From the NCBI GenBank assembly GCA_034436015.1, contig DAOTWG010000006.1, forward strand, positions 1-64,000: DNA of 64,000 bases, given 5' to 3'. Positions 40,541 to 48,923 of this stretch are shown piece after piece. Every line of letters begins with the position of its first letter. Position 1 is the first letter of the stretch. Source of the stretch: DAOTVX01 sp034436015. Its GTDB lineage: Bacteria; Chloroflexota; Anaerolineae; Anaerolineales; Villigracilaceae. The position numbers and the translations under genes were made by a program. Below the pieces are notes generated by a model. It was not told where the DNA came from. It was given only the letters and a program-made list of their open reading frames with translations, and ran no database searches.

Positions 40541-41101
40541 TCAGCCAGGCCTGCGGTAGCGCTTCAAGTCCGCTGTAGCGATGAAAGGCAGATGACGATA
40601 ATGTTCGTCAATATCAATCCCATAACCGAAGACGTACTTATCTGGAATGTCGAAACCTAGGTAATCAATTTCCACAGGGACCTCGCGGCGCTCTTTCTTA
40701 TCCAGCAACACACAGACCTTCAGAGTCTTGGGGTTGCGTGTCCGTAGCATCCGCAACACATGATCGAGTGTGCGACCGCTATCCACAATGTCTTCCACCA
40801 AGAGGACATTTTTGCCTTCGATATTGGTCTGCAAGTCGAGCTGGACGCGCACATTGCCGCTCGAAGCGTAATGGCCAACTCCATAGGAAGAAAGCGACAT
40901 GCAATCCAGAGTCTGCGGGACGGCAATATGAGGGGTCAGGTTGGCCGTAAAGGTCAGCGCTCCCTTGAGCAGGCAGACGACCAACAACTCCTCGCCCTGA
41001 ACATCAGCGCTGATCTGCGCGCCCAGTTCGGTCACCCGTTGGGCAATCTCCTCTGGGGTGAAGAGAATCTCATCCAGGAAGTCGCGGTAGTCTTGAATCA
41101 T
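40541..41101 (-). CDS. hpt: Hypoxanthine-guanine phosphoribosyltransferase (copy 1)
   Basis: 186 residues from ATG 41101. Purine salvage: converts hypoxanthine or guanine with PRPP to IMP or GMP. PRPP loop VLLVEDIVDSGRTL, flexible-loop region SLSSYGVGHYASSG, and the C-terminal DYLGFDIPDKYVFGYGID that is typical of HPRT. A close paralogue lies 55 bases upstream, so the two are a tandem duplication. The nucleotidyltransferase gene follows 8 bases later. Confidence 0.93.
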   Translation of the reverse strand: MIQDYRDFLDEILFTPEEIAQRVTELGAQISADVQGEELLVVCLLKGALTFTANLTPHIAVPQTLDCMSLSSYGVGHYASSGNVRVQLDLQTNIEGKNVLLVEDIVDSGRTLDHVLRMLRTRNPKTLKVCVLLDKKERREVPVEIDYLGFDIPDKYVFGYGIDIDEHYRHLPFIATADLKRYRRPG

Positions 41102-41156
41102 AGACGGTGGCACTAGACGGCAAATGGTGGTGGTAGGCAGGACGAACCATGACCAA

Positions 41157-41711
41157 CTAACGGGGGCGAGAGCGCGCTTCGTCCAAAACAGCCACGAAAG
41201 GCAAATTGCGATAGCATTCATCCAAGTCGAGGCCATAGCCAAAGACAAACTTGTCAGGAATCACGAAGCCGCAGTAATCAATTGGAACGTTCACCTGACG
41301 ACGCTCCTTTTTATCCAGCAAGGCACAAACCTTGAGGCTCTGCGGTCCGCGTGTGCGTAGCAGTTCCAACACATAGGCCAGCGTGTTGCCGCTATCCACG
41401 ATGTCCTCTACCAGCAAAACGTTACGGCCACGAATATCCGTTTGTAGATCAAGGATGAGGCGCACGTTGCCGCTCGAGGCGCGCGCCCCCACACCATAGG
41501 AGGAAATTGCCATAAAATCCACAGCATGGGGCATTGTGATGTGGCGCATCAAGTCCACAAGGAAGACCACGCCGCCGCGCAGGACACACAGAAGCAATAA
41601 ATCTTGGCCCGCGTAATCGCGGCTGATTTGCGCGCCTAACTCGGCAACTCGTTTTTGTAGCGTAGGCGCGTCAATCAGAATTTCGGAAACAACGTCAGCA
41701 TACGTTTTCAT
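41157..41711 (-). CDS. Hypoxanthine-guanine phosphoribosyltransferase (copy 2)
   Basis: 184 residues. Same family and layout as the next gene: AISSYGVGARASSG, PRPP loop VLLVEDIVDSGNTL, DYCGFVIPDKFVFGYGLD. All catalytic motifs are kept, so both copies look functional. They differ most at the N-terminus and in the hood region that reads the base, which may mean different purine preference or a heteromer. Its ATG shares one base with the stop of tdk. Confidence 0.9.
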   Translation of the reverse strand: MKTYADVVSEILIDAPTLQKRVAELGAQISRDYAGQDLLLLCVLRGGVVFLVDLMRHITMPHAVDFMAISSYGVGARASSGNVRLILDLQTDIRGRNVLLVEDIVDSGNTLAYVLELLRTRGPQSLKVCALLDKKERRQVNVPIDYCGFVIPDKFVFGYGLDLDECYRNLPFVAVLDEARSRPR

Positions 41712-42292
41712 TAGCGAGGCACCTCATGATGCCGTCGGCAGCGCGCTTCGTACAATTCCGCCGCACCAACAATGACCACCGGGTCACCATAACGCGCCGG
41801 TTTCCCGTTGACCAGACGTTGCGTGCGACAGGCCGGCTCACCACAGACCATACAAATAGCCTGCAACTTATCCACACGTTCCGCCTTCGCTATCAAAGCC
41901 GGCATGGGACCAAACGGCTCACCGCGAAAATCGGTATCCAGGCCAGCCACAATGACGCGCCGTCCACTCGCCGCCAGCTCGTCCACTACAGCGATTAGTT
42001 CATCGTCGAAAAACTGCGCCTCGTCAATGGCAACGAGGGTAGCCTCTGGATCGAGCAAGGTGCGAATATCCCCTGCCTTCTCGATAGGAATCGCGGCGAA
42101 ATCCGCGCCGGCATGCGAGGTCACTTTCTCCACCGCATAGCGGACATCTATAACCGGCTTGAAAACCTGCACTCTTTGACGAGCGATCAGCGCGCGCCGC
42201 AAACGTCGAATCAGTTCATCCGTCTTGCCGCTGAACATCGAACCACAGATAACTTCCACCGAACCGGAAAGATGAGGGGGCATTGTTCCCAT
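41711..42292 (-). CDS. tdk: Thymidine kinase (type II)
   Basis: 193 residues. Phosphorylates thymidine with ATP. Walker A GSMFSGKT (17-24), Walker B-like AIDEAQFFDD, GLDTDFRGEPFG lasso region and a zinc knuckle (CMVCGEPACRTQR plus a late CRRHHE). Start ATG 42292 is chosen; an ATG three codons later (42283) has better ribosome-binding spacing and is the alternative. First of a nucleotide-salvage run: tdk, hpt, hpt. Confidence 0.93.
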   Translation of the reverse strand: MGTMPPHLSGSVEVICGSMFSGKTDELIRRLRRALIARQRVQVFKPVIDVRYAVEKVTSHAGADFAAIPIEKAGDIRTLLDPEATLVAIDEAQFFDDELIAVVDELAASGRRVIVAGLDTDFRGEPFGPMPALIAKAERVDKLQAICMVCGEPACRTQRLVNGKPARYGDPVVIVGAAELYEARCRRHHEVPR

Positions 42293-42439
42293 TCCTGATA
42301 AAGATACGAATAGCCTGCGCTTCATTTTCGCCGCGTAGCCCTGCCCTGAACAGAGCAAGGGGACAGCAGGGCAGTGTTAGTAGAGGCGCGTGTTGCACAA
42401 CGCTCTTGAAAAACAAGATAAGATGCTCGTTGCTCAAGC

Positions 42440-42631
42440 AACTGTAGTGGGCATCAAATAACCCCGCATGTTCGCAGAAAAACCTTCGCCACCCAGGTAT
42501 CGTTGTTGGCTCCACAACCTTCTCGCCGCTCTCACTTCAGTCTGTATACGTAATCCAAGACGTTGAGCAAGAGCAATGACTCGTTGTTTCAATGCATCGC
42601 CTCTTGTGGGTGCAGTCCCTTTCCCTGGCAT
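42440..42631 (-). pseudogene. Remnant of a PD-(D/E)XK-nuclease-like gene
   Basis: A reading frame of 65 codons opens with a GAGGAG site and ATG 42631. It begins GDALKQRVIALAQRLGLR followed by TEVRAARRLWSQQRY, the kind of N-terminus seen in restriction-endonuclease-like (PD-(D/E)XK) proteins, but stops before any catalytic Asp/Glu/Lys motif. After RRLW a neighbouring frame reads WRRFFCEHAGLFDAHYS, possibly a deleted gene's far end. The rest of the 42293-42805 gap shows no gene. Confidence 0.35.
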
Positions 42632-42805
42632 AAAGTACTCCTCATGCAGTCACTTGTCTCCTTCCTAATTTTACCACTCAAAATGCTCTGCCTTGGCCAA
42701 CCCCCGCGATACACCTCAAAGCATCACCTACCCCCCATTCGATATAAGTTTGCTCGACTTTCACCGCGCAGTAAGTCAGAGAAAAACCAAATGCGCCGGC
42801 GCAGG

Positions 42806-42834
42806 TTGACATAAACGTCCAGGCAAAGTATAAG
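42806..42834 (+). promoter_or_regulatory. Consensus promoter of the transglycosylase gene
   Basis: TTGACA (42806-42811), 17-nt spacer, TATAAG (42829-42834), then seven bases and ATG 42842. The transcript would be leaderless or nearly so. Confidence 0.8.
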
Positions 42835-42841
42835 GGAGAAC

Positions 42842-45265
42842 ATGCAAAAGAAATTTGCTTTTTTTCTCAGTCTGGCTCTCCTGCTTGGTGGATGCAGGAT
42901 ACCCTATGCTCACCTGCGCGAGGCTGCTCCCACTTCCGGGCCTTCGCCCACCCCCTCGGCGACAAGCACACCCTTGCCCTCGCTGACTCCTACCGTGACG
43001 ACCACCCCGCGGCCAGAAATGCGCTTGAGCGCCGGAGATCGCGCCCTGTTTAACGGAGATTATGAACGCGCCCAGATCGAATACCGTTCCGCCTACGCCG
43101 AAGCCGCCAACGCGGAGACCCGCGCGGCCGCGCTCTTTGGCGAGGGACGTGCTGCCTACGAGGCGCGCCAGTACGCTCAGGCGCTTAACGCCCTGCGCAG
43201 GCTGGTTGCAGAATACCCGACCTCCATCCCAGCCGCGCGCGCGTACCTGTTACTCGGCGAAACGTACACCGCGCTGCAACGCTACGGCGAAGCCGCCGAC
43301 TCATACCACGCTTACCTCAGCCTGCGCCCCGGCGTGATTGATTACTATGTATTGCAGCGACGCGGCGACGCGCTCGCTGCTAGCGGTGATTACGCCGCCG
43401 CTATTGCGCTTTACGAACAAGCTTTATCCGCCCCTCATACCGGCGACGCTCTGAATCTGGAAATCAAAATTGCCCGCGCTTACGCCGCCTCTGGCGACTA
43501 TTACACAGCCATCAGCCGGTACGAACAACTCCTTACCCGCACGAATAATTACTACACGAAAGCCGCGCTCGAATTCCTGATCGGCCAGGCTTACCTCGCG
43601 CTGGGTCAGACAGCCCTCGCCTATGAACGCTTCCAGCGGTTGGTTAACGGCTATCCTCTCTCCTATGAGGCTTACTCCGCCCTGGTCGCGCTGGTCAACG
43701 CCGGCGTTCCGGTGGACGAGTTCCAGCGCGGCCTGATCGACTATCAGGTCGGGCAATACGGCCTTGCCTGGGATGCCTTCGCCCGCTACCTTCAGGCTAC
43801 ACCAGAGCACGATGGCACCGCGTATTACTACCGCGCCCTGACGCTTACCCGCCTGGGAAAATACCAGGAGGCCTTGAACGACCTCGCTTTTTTCCTCAAC
43901 ACCTATCCAAACAACCCTCATTGGCTGGACGCTTGGGATGAAAAGGCCTATCTTCAGTGGGCTTACCTAGGACAACCGCAGGATGCCGCGCAAACGTACC
44001 TCGAACTGACACAGCGCGTCTCGAAACCGGAAGTCGTTTGCCAGGCACTGATGAACGCCGCGCGCAACTTCGAGCGTGCCAACAGGCTCGATGAGGCCAT
44101 CGCCGCCTGGACGCGCATTGCCGACGAATTTCCATCCTGTTCCCAGACCTCTCAAGCGCTCTTCTGGGCCGGCATCGCTCGCTACCGCCAAGGCCGCTAT
44201 GAGGACGCTTTGTTGGCCTTTCAGCGCAGCCTGTTGCTCTCCACAACACCCGAAGACCAAGCGCGTGCCCAGTTCTGGATTGGGAAAACACAACGGACGC
44301 GCGGCGATTCCGCCGCTGCCCAGGCCGCCTGGCAACAAGCCGCCGTGCTCGACCCAACCGGTTACTACAGCGAACGCGCCCGCGATATGCTCCTGGGTCG
44401 CGCGCCGTTTGCCCCCTCCCCCATCGTGCGCCTGAACGTAGACCTGAGCGACGAGCAACGCCTGGCCGAATCCTGGCTGCGCGTTCAGTTCAACCTCCCG
44501 CCGGAAACCAACTTGAATGACCTGGGGCCGCTCGCGCAGGACGCGCGCCTCTTGCGCGGCCAGGAACTCTGGGAATTGGGATTCTATCCGGAAGCCCTGG
44601 CCGAATTCGACGATCTGCGCAAGGCAGTTAGCAGCGACCCCGCCAATTCGTACCGCCTGGGCAATTACCTCATCGCCCTAGGTGCATACCGTCTGGGCAT
44701 CACTGCCTTGAATCAGGTGCTGACTCTGGCCGGCTTGGAAACCAGCACACAAAAACTCACGGCCCCCGCCTATTTTAGTTATCGGCGCTACGGAACCTAC
44801 TTCAGCGATCTTCTGGTCCCCATCGCCGAGCAAAACGGCCTCGATCCTCTCCTCCTGTTCAGCGTAGTGCTGCTCGAAAGCAACCGGTTCGATCGCTTTG
44901 CCCGATCCGGTGCAGGCGCGCGTGGACTGATGCAAATCATGCCGGCCACCGGCGAAGAGATCGCCCATAAACTCGGCTGGCCTCCTGGCTATACGCAAGA
45001 CGATCTCGACCGCCCCCTGGTTAGCCTCACCTTTGGCGCCTATTACCTGCGTACCCAGCGCACCTACTTCGATGGCGACCTATATGCCGCTCTCGCCGCT
45101 TATAACGCCGGCCCAGGTTTCGCCGCCGCCTGGCGCCAAATCGCCGCCGGCGACCCTGACCTCTTCGCAGAAGTCATCCGCATCGCCGAAACACGCCAAT
45201 ACATCCGCTACATTTACGAGATTTTCGTCGTTTATCGCTCTCTGTACGGCGAAACTCTCCCCTAG
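42842..45265 (+). CDS. TPR lipoprotein with C-terminal lytic transglycosylase (SLT) domain
   Basis: 807 residues. Signal peptide with lipobox LLGGC (Cys about 18), a P/T/S-rich linker to about residue 60, then many TPR-type repeats (about 65-520, e.g. GDYAAAIALYEQAL), a second helical part, and an SLT domain at about 660-800. The catalytic Glu679 is in LLESNRFD, followed by GARGLMQIMPAT and AAYNAGPG, the Slt70 family marks. It would cleave the glycan strand of peptidoglycan from the outer face of the membrane. The leaderless-type promoter is just upstream. It converges with the ROK gene (4-bp overlap). Confidence 0.93.
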   Translation: MQKKFAFFLSLALLLGGCRIPYAHLREAAPTSGPSPTPSATSTPLPSLTPTVTTTPRPEMRLSAGDRALFNGDYERAQIEYRSAYAEAANAETRAAALFGEGRAAYEARQYAQALNALRRLVAEYPTSIPAARAYLLLGETYTALQRYGEAADSYHAYLSLRPGVIDYYVLQRRGDALAASGDYAAAIALYEQALSAPHTGDALNLEIKIARAYAASGDYYTAISRYEQLLTRTNNYYTKAALEFLIGQAYLALGQTALAYERFQRLVNGYPLSYEAYSALVALVNAGVPVDEFQRGLIDYQVGQYGLAWDAFARYLQATPEHDGTAYYYRALTLTRLGKYQEALNDLAFFLNTYPNNPHWLDAWDEKAYLQWAYLGQPQDAAQTYLELTQRVSKPEVVCQALMNAARNFERANRLDEAIAAWTRIADEFPSCSQTSQALFWAGIARYRQGRYEDALLAFQRSLLLSTTPEDQARAQFWIGKTQRTRGDSAAAQAAWQQAAVLDPTGYYSERARDMLLGRAPFAPSPIVRLNVDLSDEQRLAESWLRVQFNLPPETNLNDLGPLAQDARLLRGQELWELGFYPEALAEFDDLRKAVSSDPANSYRLGNYLIALGAYRLGITALNQVLTLAGLETSTQKLTAPAYFSYRRYGTYFSDLLVPIAEQNGLDPLLLFSVVLLESNRFDRFARSGAGARGLMQIMPATGEEIAHKLGWPPGYTQDDLDRPLVSLTFGAYYLRTQRTYFDGDLYAALAAYNAGPGFAAAWRQIAAGDPDLFAEVIRIAETRQYIRYIYEIFVVYRSLYGETLP

Positions 45266-46212
45266 GCGTTTTCGTGTTCCCTGGCTAACAGGACCTCGGC
45301 CTGCGCCAACGCGCCGACCAGCCCAGCATCATCACCCAATTGCGCCAGGGTGATAACCAGGTCCCGTACGTAGATCGGGTTCATCACGCTCGCCGTCAAC
45401 GTTGCGTGCAGATTCTCGAGGAACAAATCGCTGCTCTGGGAAACGCCGCCCCCAAGCACTACCACAGATGGATTGAAGGCATGCAGGAAATCCGCAATGG
45501 CTTGCCCCAGGAAACGACCTGCACGCGCATAGGCTTCGCGCGCCAGGGCATCGCCCCGACGCGCCGCCTCCGCAATTGCCTGCGGTGTGACCTGCTCCGA
45601 CATCAGCGACGACCGTTCCCCCGCCTGAAGGCGCTCGCGCACATATGACGCAATGGCCGGCCCAGAAGCAACGGCCTCCAGATGACCACGCTGCCCGCAG
45701 GAACATACAGGGCCATCCGGTAAGACGGCGACATGTCCCAGTTCCGCCGCCAGACCGCGCCAGCCCAAGACCAAGCGGTCATCCAGGATCACGCCGCCGC
45801 CGATTCCCGTGCTGATGGTAAGGTAAAGCACATTACGGTGCCCCCGTGCGGCGCCATAGCGCCATTCCCCTACTGCCGCCAGATTCGCGTCATTGTTCAC
45901 AAAGACCGGACAACCGAAACGCTCGCTCAGCTTCTCGCCAAGCGGGAAATTGACCCACTCCTTGATATTCGGCGTGGAAAAAACCAACCCGCTGGCCGGG
46001 TCGAGAGGGCCAGGCGCGGCCACAGAAACTGCCTCCACGCTCTCCTCAGCTGGCCATACAGCCTGAATCGCGGCCGCCACCCTCTCGAAAACCGCTTCTC
46101 CCGCCACATAAGTAGGGATGCGTTGAGCGGCCAACGGTTGCAGGTTACCCGCCACATAGACGGCAGCTCGAATCTGGGTGCCACCAATATCTACACAAAG
46201 GATCGCAGTCAT
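45262..46212 (-). CDS. ROK-family sugar kinase (glucokinase-like)
   Basis: 316 residues. ATP-binding DIGGTQIRAAV at the N-terminus, sugar-binding NDANLAAVGEW, ISTGIGGG and GHVAV. The ROK zinc motif normally reads CxCGxxGCxE; here it is CSCGQRGHLE, with His in place of the third Cys. Most likely a glucokinase or related hexose kinase. It is divergent from yvcK-gap-pgk-tpiA, so glucose entry and lower glycolysis lie side by side. ATG 46212 is only six bases after its -10 box. Confidence 0.9.
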   Translation of the reverse strand: MTAILCVDIGGTQIRAAVYVAGNLQPLAAQRIPTYVAGEAVFERVAAAIQAVWPAEESVEAVSVAAPGPLDPASGLVFSTPNIKEWVNFPLGEKLSERFGCPVFVNNDANLAAVGEWRYGAARGHRNVLYLTISTGIGGGVILDDRLVLGWRGLAAELGHVAVLPDGPVCSCGQRGHLEAVASGPAIASYVRERLQAGERSSLMSEQVTPQAIAEAARRGDALAREAYARAGRFLGQAIADFLHAFNPSVVVLGGGVSQSSDLFLENLHATLTASVMNPIYVRDLVITLAQLGDDAGLVGALAQAEVLLAREHENA

Positions 46213-46218
46213 GTTGCG

Positions 46219-46248
46219 ATTATACCCGGTTGACCGGTTAGAAGGCAA
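46219..46248 (-). promoter_or_regulatory. Promoter of the ROK kinase gene
   Basis: On the minus strand: TTGCCT (46243-46248), 18-nt spacer, TATAAT (46219-46224), six bases, ATG 46212. Leaderless-type spacing. Confidence 0.65.
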
Positions 46249-46346
46249 CGCTATGCCTAGGAGTTTAGCCACAAGCGTTGTCAGTAACATGATCCTGTAA
46301 GAGTTTTCCTACTAACGCTTGCGTGGATACTAACCGGGGTCTGGAA

Positions 46347-46375
46347 TTGACTATTCCTCAAAATCCTGCTATTAT
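46347..46375 (+). promoter_or_regulatory. Promoter of yvcK
   Basis: TTGACT (46347-46352), 17-nt spacer, TATTAT (46370-46375), seven bases, GTG 46383. Leaderless-type spacing. Confidence 0.78.
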
Positions 46376-46382
46376 CTTTGCT

Positions 46383-47708
46383 GTGTCTCTTTCTTTCACC
46401 CGCCTCCTGAGCGAAATCAAACTCATCTTACGCTGGTTTGCGCCGGGGTTGGGGGTCAAGCGTTGGCTTGCCCTGTTGCTGGCAGGTATCACCATGCTGG
46501 GCGTAGGGCTAGCAATGTTCCTGCTCGACATCTACCGCACCGCGCCGGATACCTGGTGGTTGCCAGCGTTGTCTTTCCTCTCGCTGCGCTTTCTCGCTCG
46601 ACCGTTACGCGTCCTTATCTTCGGCAGCCTGGGACTGGGGTTAATCGGACTGGGCCTATGGGGACTCAATCGCGCTTTGCTGATCCCCTTCCTAAAGCCA
46701 GGGATGCGCTTGGTAGATCAGGTAGCACGCTATCGTCTGCGCGAGCGAGGGCCGCGCGTCGCCGTTATCGGTGGCGGACACGGCATCGCGACGGTTCTGC
46801 GCGGCCTAAAGACACACACGCACAACCTGACGGCCGTTGTCTCGGTTGCCGATGACGGCGGCTCCTCCGGCGAAATCCGGCGGGAACTCGGCATTCTGCC
46901 TCCCGGCGATATACGCAACTGCCTGGCGGCCCTCTCGAACGACGAGGCTTTGTTGACCCAATTGTTCCAATACCGTTTTGGTGGAAACGGGACATTAGGG
47001 GGGCACGCTTTCGGCAATCTATTCATCTCTGCCTTGGCCGACATCACCGGTAGTTTCGAGCAAGCAGTAACGGAATCCAGACGTGTGCTCTCCGTCTACG
47101 GTCAGGTATTGCCGGCCACGCTGCACGACGTGCGCCTCATCGCAGATGTGCAGGTCAACCAGATGCCGGGCGAGGTGCGAGTTAAAGGCGAGAGCAAGAT
47201 ACCCAAAGCGGCTGGCCGCGTTCGGCGCATCTGGCTCGAACCGAACGACGCCGCCGCCTATCCCCCAACCGTGCAGGCGTTGCTGAACGCCGATATGATC
47301 ATCATCGGGCCAGGTAGCCTTTACACGAGCATCCTGCCCAATCTACTCGTCCCCGATCTGCGCGCGGCGATTCGCACCAGCAAAGCCGTGAAAATCTATA
47401 TTTGTAATATCGTCACCCAAGCCGGTGAAACGGAATTTTACACCTGCAGCGATCATGTGCGCGCAATCGAAGAACAATTAGGAAAAGGTGTTCTCGACAT
47501 TCTCCTCTGCAATGAGAACGAGAATTCCCCGATGACAATAAATGGGGTAAAATGGGTAGAGGTTGACGAGCGGATACGCAAAGATAGCCGTCTCTACTTG
47601 GCTGATTTACGCGACCGCGAAGCGCCATGGCGGCACGACGCCGTTAGGTTGGCGCAAACCTTGATGGACCTCTACAACGAGCGTACCGGGCCGCTGAGCG
47701 GGAGCTAA
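46383..47708 (+). CDS. yvcK: YvcK/CofD-like protein with N-terminal membrane domain
   Basis: 441 residues from GTG 46383. Residues 140-440 match YvcK (gluconeogenesis factor, UDP-sugar-binding): AVIGGGHGIATVLRGLK, VVSVADDGGSSGEIRRELG, PPGDIRNCLAALS, GHAFGNLFISAL, IIGPGSLYTSILPNLLV. The first 110 residues add two or three membrane helices (LALLLAGITMLGVGLAMFLL and later) that Bacillus YvcK lacks. The frame is open for 20 codons upstream, but the promoter sits there. It heads yvcK-gap-pgk-tpiA, an order shared with actinobacteria apart from the missing whiA and rapZ. Confidence 0.9.
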   Translation: MSLSFTRLLSEIKLILRWFAPGLGVKRWLALLLAGITMLGVGLAMFLLDIYRTAPDTWWLPALSFLSLRFLARPLRVLIFGSLGLGLIGLGLWGLNRALLIPFLKPGMRLVDQVARYRLRERGPRVAVIGGGHGIATVLRGLKTHTHNLTAVVSVADDGGSSGEIRRELGILPPGDIRNCLAALSNDEALLTQLFQYRFGGNGTLGGHAFGNLFISALADITGSFEQAVTESRRVLSVYGQVLPATLHDVRLIADVQVNQMPGEVRVKGESKIPKAAGRVRRIWLEPNDAAAYPPTVQALLNADMIIIGPGSLYTSILPNLLVPDLRAAIRTSKAVKIYICNIVTQAGETEFYTCSDHVRAIEEQLGKGVLDILLCNENENSPMTINGVKWVEVDERIRKDSRLYLADLRDREAPWRHDAVRLAQTLMDLYNERTGPLSGS

Positions 47709-47729
47709 CCGCAAAATCTGGCGATCTTT

Positions 47730-47748
47730 TCAACGCATCCGGCGTTGA
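47730..47748 (+). repeat. Short hairpin between yvcK and gap
   Basis: TCAACGC (47730-47736) and GCGTTGA (47742-47748) with a 5-nt loop. No T run follows. It might protect or partly end the transcript. Confidence 0.4.
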
Positions 47749-47776
47749 GGCATATTTCATCACGAGGAGGTTTCCT

Positions 47777-48835
47777 ATGTCTGTCCGTGTCGGTATCAAT
47801 GGCTTTGGCCGAATTGGCCGCCAGGTATTAAAAGCCATCCGGGATTACTATCCCAACGAGTTGGAGGTAGTGGCCTTCAACGATATTGGCGATCTTCCCA
47901 CCATGGCGCATTTGCTCAGATACGATTCCAACTATGGCCGCTTCAACGGCACGGTGGAAATGGTCGAGGATGGCCTCTTGATTGACGGCAAGAAAATCAA
48001 GGCCTTCAAAGAGACCGATCCCGCCGCCATCCCGTGGAAAGATTTGGGCGTGGAAATCGTCATCGAATCCACTGGCCTGTTCACCGTCAAGAACGACGGC
48101 GTGAACAAGAAAGGCAAGACGGTCAAGGGCGCTGTGAATCACATCACCGCCGGCGGCGCCAAGAAAGTTATCATCTCCGCTCCCGCCGAAGGAGAGGATA
48201 TCACTATCGTGATGGGCGTCAATGAGGACAAGTACGACCCGGCGAATCATCATGTGGTCTCGAACGCTTCCTGCACAACGAACTGCCTGGCGCCGGCCGC
48301 CAAGGTGGTGCACGACAAGTTCGTCATTAAGCGCGCGTTCATGACCACGGTGCATGCCTATACGAACGACCAGCGCATCCTCGACCTGCCCCACTCCGAT
48401 CTGCGTCGGGCGCGCGCGGCCGCGATGAGCATTATCCCGACGACAACCGGCGCCGCCAAGGCAGTCGCGCTGGTCATTCCCGACCTGAAGGGCAAGTTCG
48501 ATGGCTACGCTCTGCGCGTGCCCACCAGCACCGTCTCGGTCGTGGATTTCACCGCCGAAATCGAGAAGCCAACCACAACGGAAGAACTGCGTCAAGCCTT
48601 CCGCGAAGCAGCGCAGCAACCGCGCTTCAAGGGCATCTTGCAAGCCGTGGACGAACCGTTGGTCAGTATTGACTTCAAGGGCGATCCGCACTCCTCTTCG
48701 GTAGATCTGCCCTTCACGATGGTCCTTGGCAAGGAGGCCAGCACCTTTATCAAGGTCGTCGCCTGGTACGATAACGAATGGGGCTACTCCGTCCGAACCG
48801 CCGACCTGGCCGCCTTGATGGCAAAGAGCCTTTAG
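47777..48835 (+). CDS. gap: Glyceraldehyde-3-phosphate dehydrogenase
   Basis: 352 residues. Oxidises G3P to 1,3-bisphosphoglycerate. GINGFGRIGR at the start, an Asp in AFNDIGD that favours NAD, active site NASCTTNCLAP, and VAWYDNEWGYS at the end. GAGGAGG lies 9 nt before the ATG. A ten-residue insert near 104-116 (KNDGVNKKGKTVKG) is somewhat longer than in enterobacterial GapA. Confidence 0.96.
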   Translation: MSVRVGINGFGRIGRQVLKAIRDYYPNELEVVAFNDIGDLPTMAHLLRYDSNYGRFNGTVEMVEDGLLIDGKKIKAFKETDPAAIPWKDLGVEIVIESTGLFTVKNDGVNKKGKTVKGAVNHITAGGAKKVIISAPAEGEDITIVMGVNEDKYDPANHHVVSNASCTTNCLAPAAKVVHDKFVIKRAFMTTVHAYTNDQRILDLPHSDLRRARAAAMSIIPTTTGAAKAVALVIPDLKGKFDGYALRVPTSTVSVVDFTAEIEKPTTTEELRQAFREAAQQPRFKGILQAVDEPLVSIDFKGDPHSSSVDLPFTMVLGKEASTFIKVVAWYDNEWGYSVRTADLAALMAKSL

Positions 48836-48861
48836 GCACGATCAATAGTTTGATAGTCAGG

Positions 48862-48907
48862 TAGTCGAGTTCTACCACCACCTATTTGACGATTGGCTAT
48901 TCGACTA
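48862..48907. repeat. Inverted repeat and imperfect direct repeat between gap and pgk
   Basis: TAGTCGA (48862-48868) and TCGACTA (48901-48907) flank a 32-nt stretch; TTGATAGTCAGGTAGTCGA and TTGACGATTGGCTATTCGA are loosely repeated. It could be a hairpin, an operator or a second promoter (TTGACG at 48886). Confidence 0.35.
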
Positions 48908-48923
48908 GGGAGTAATTTCCATT

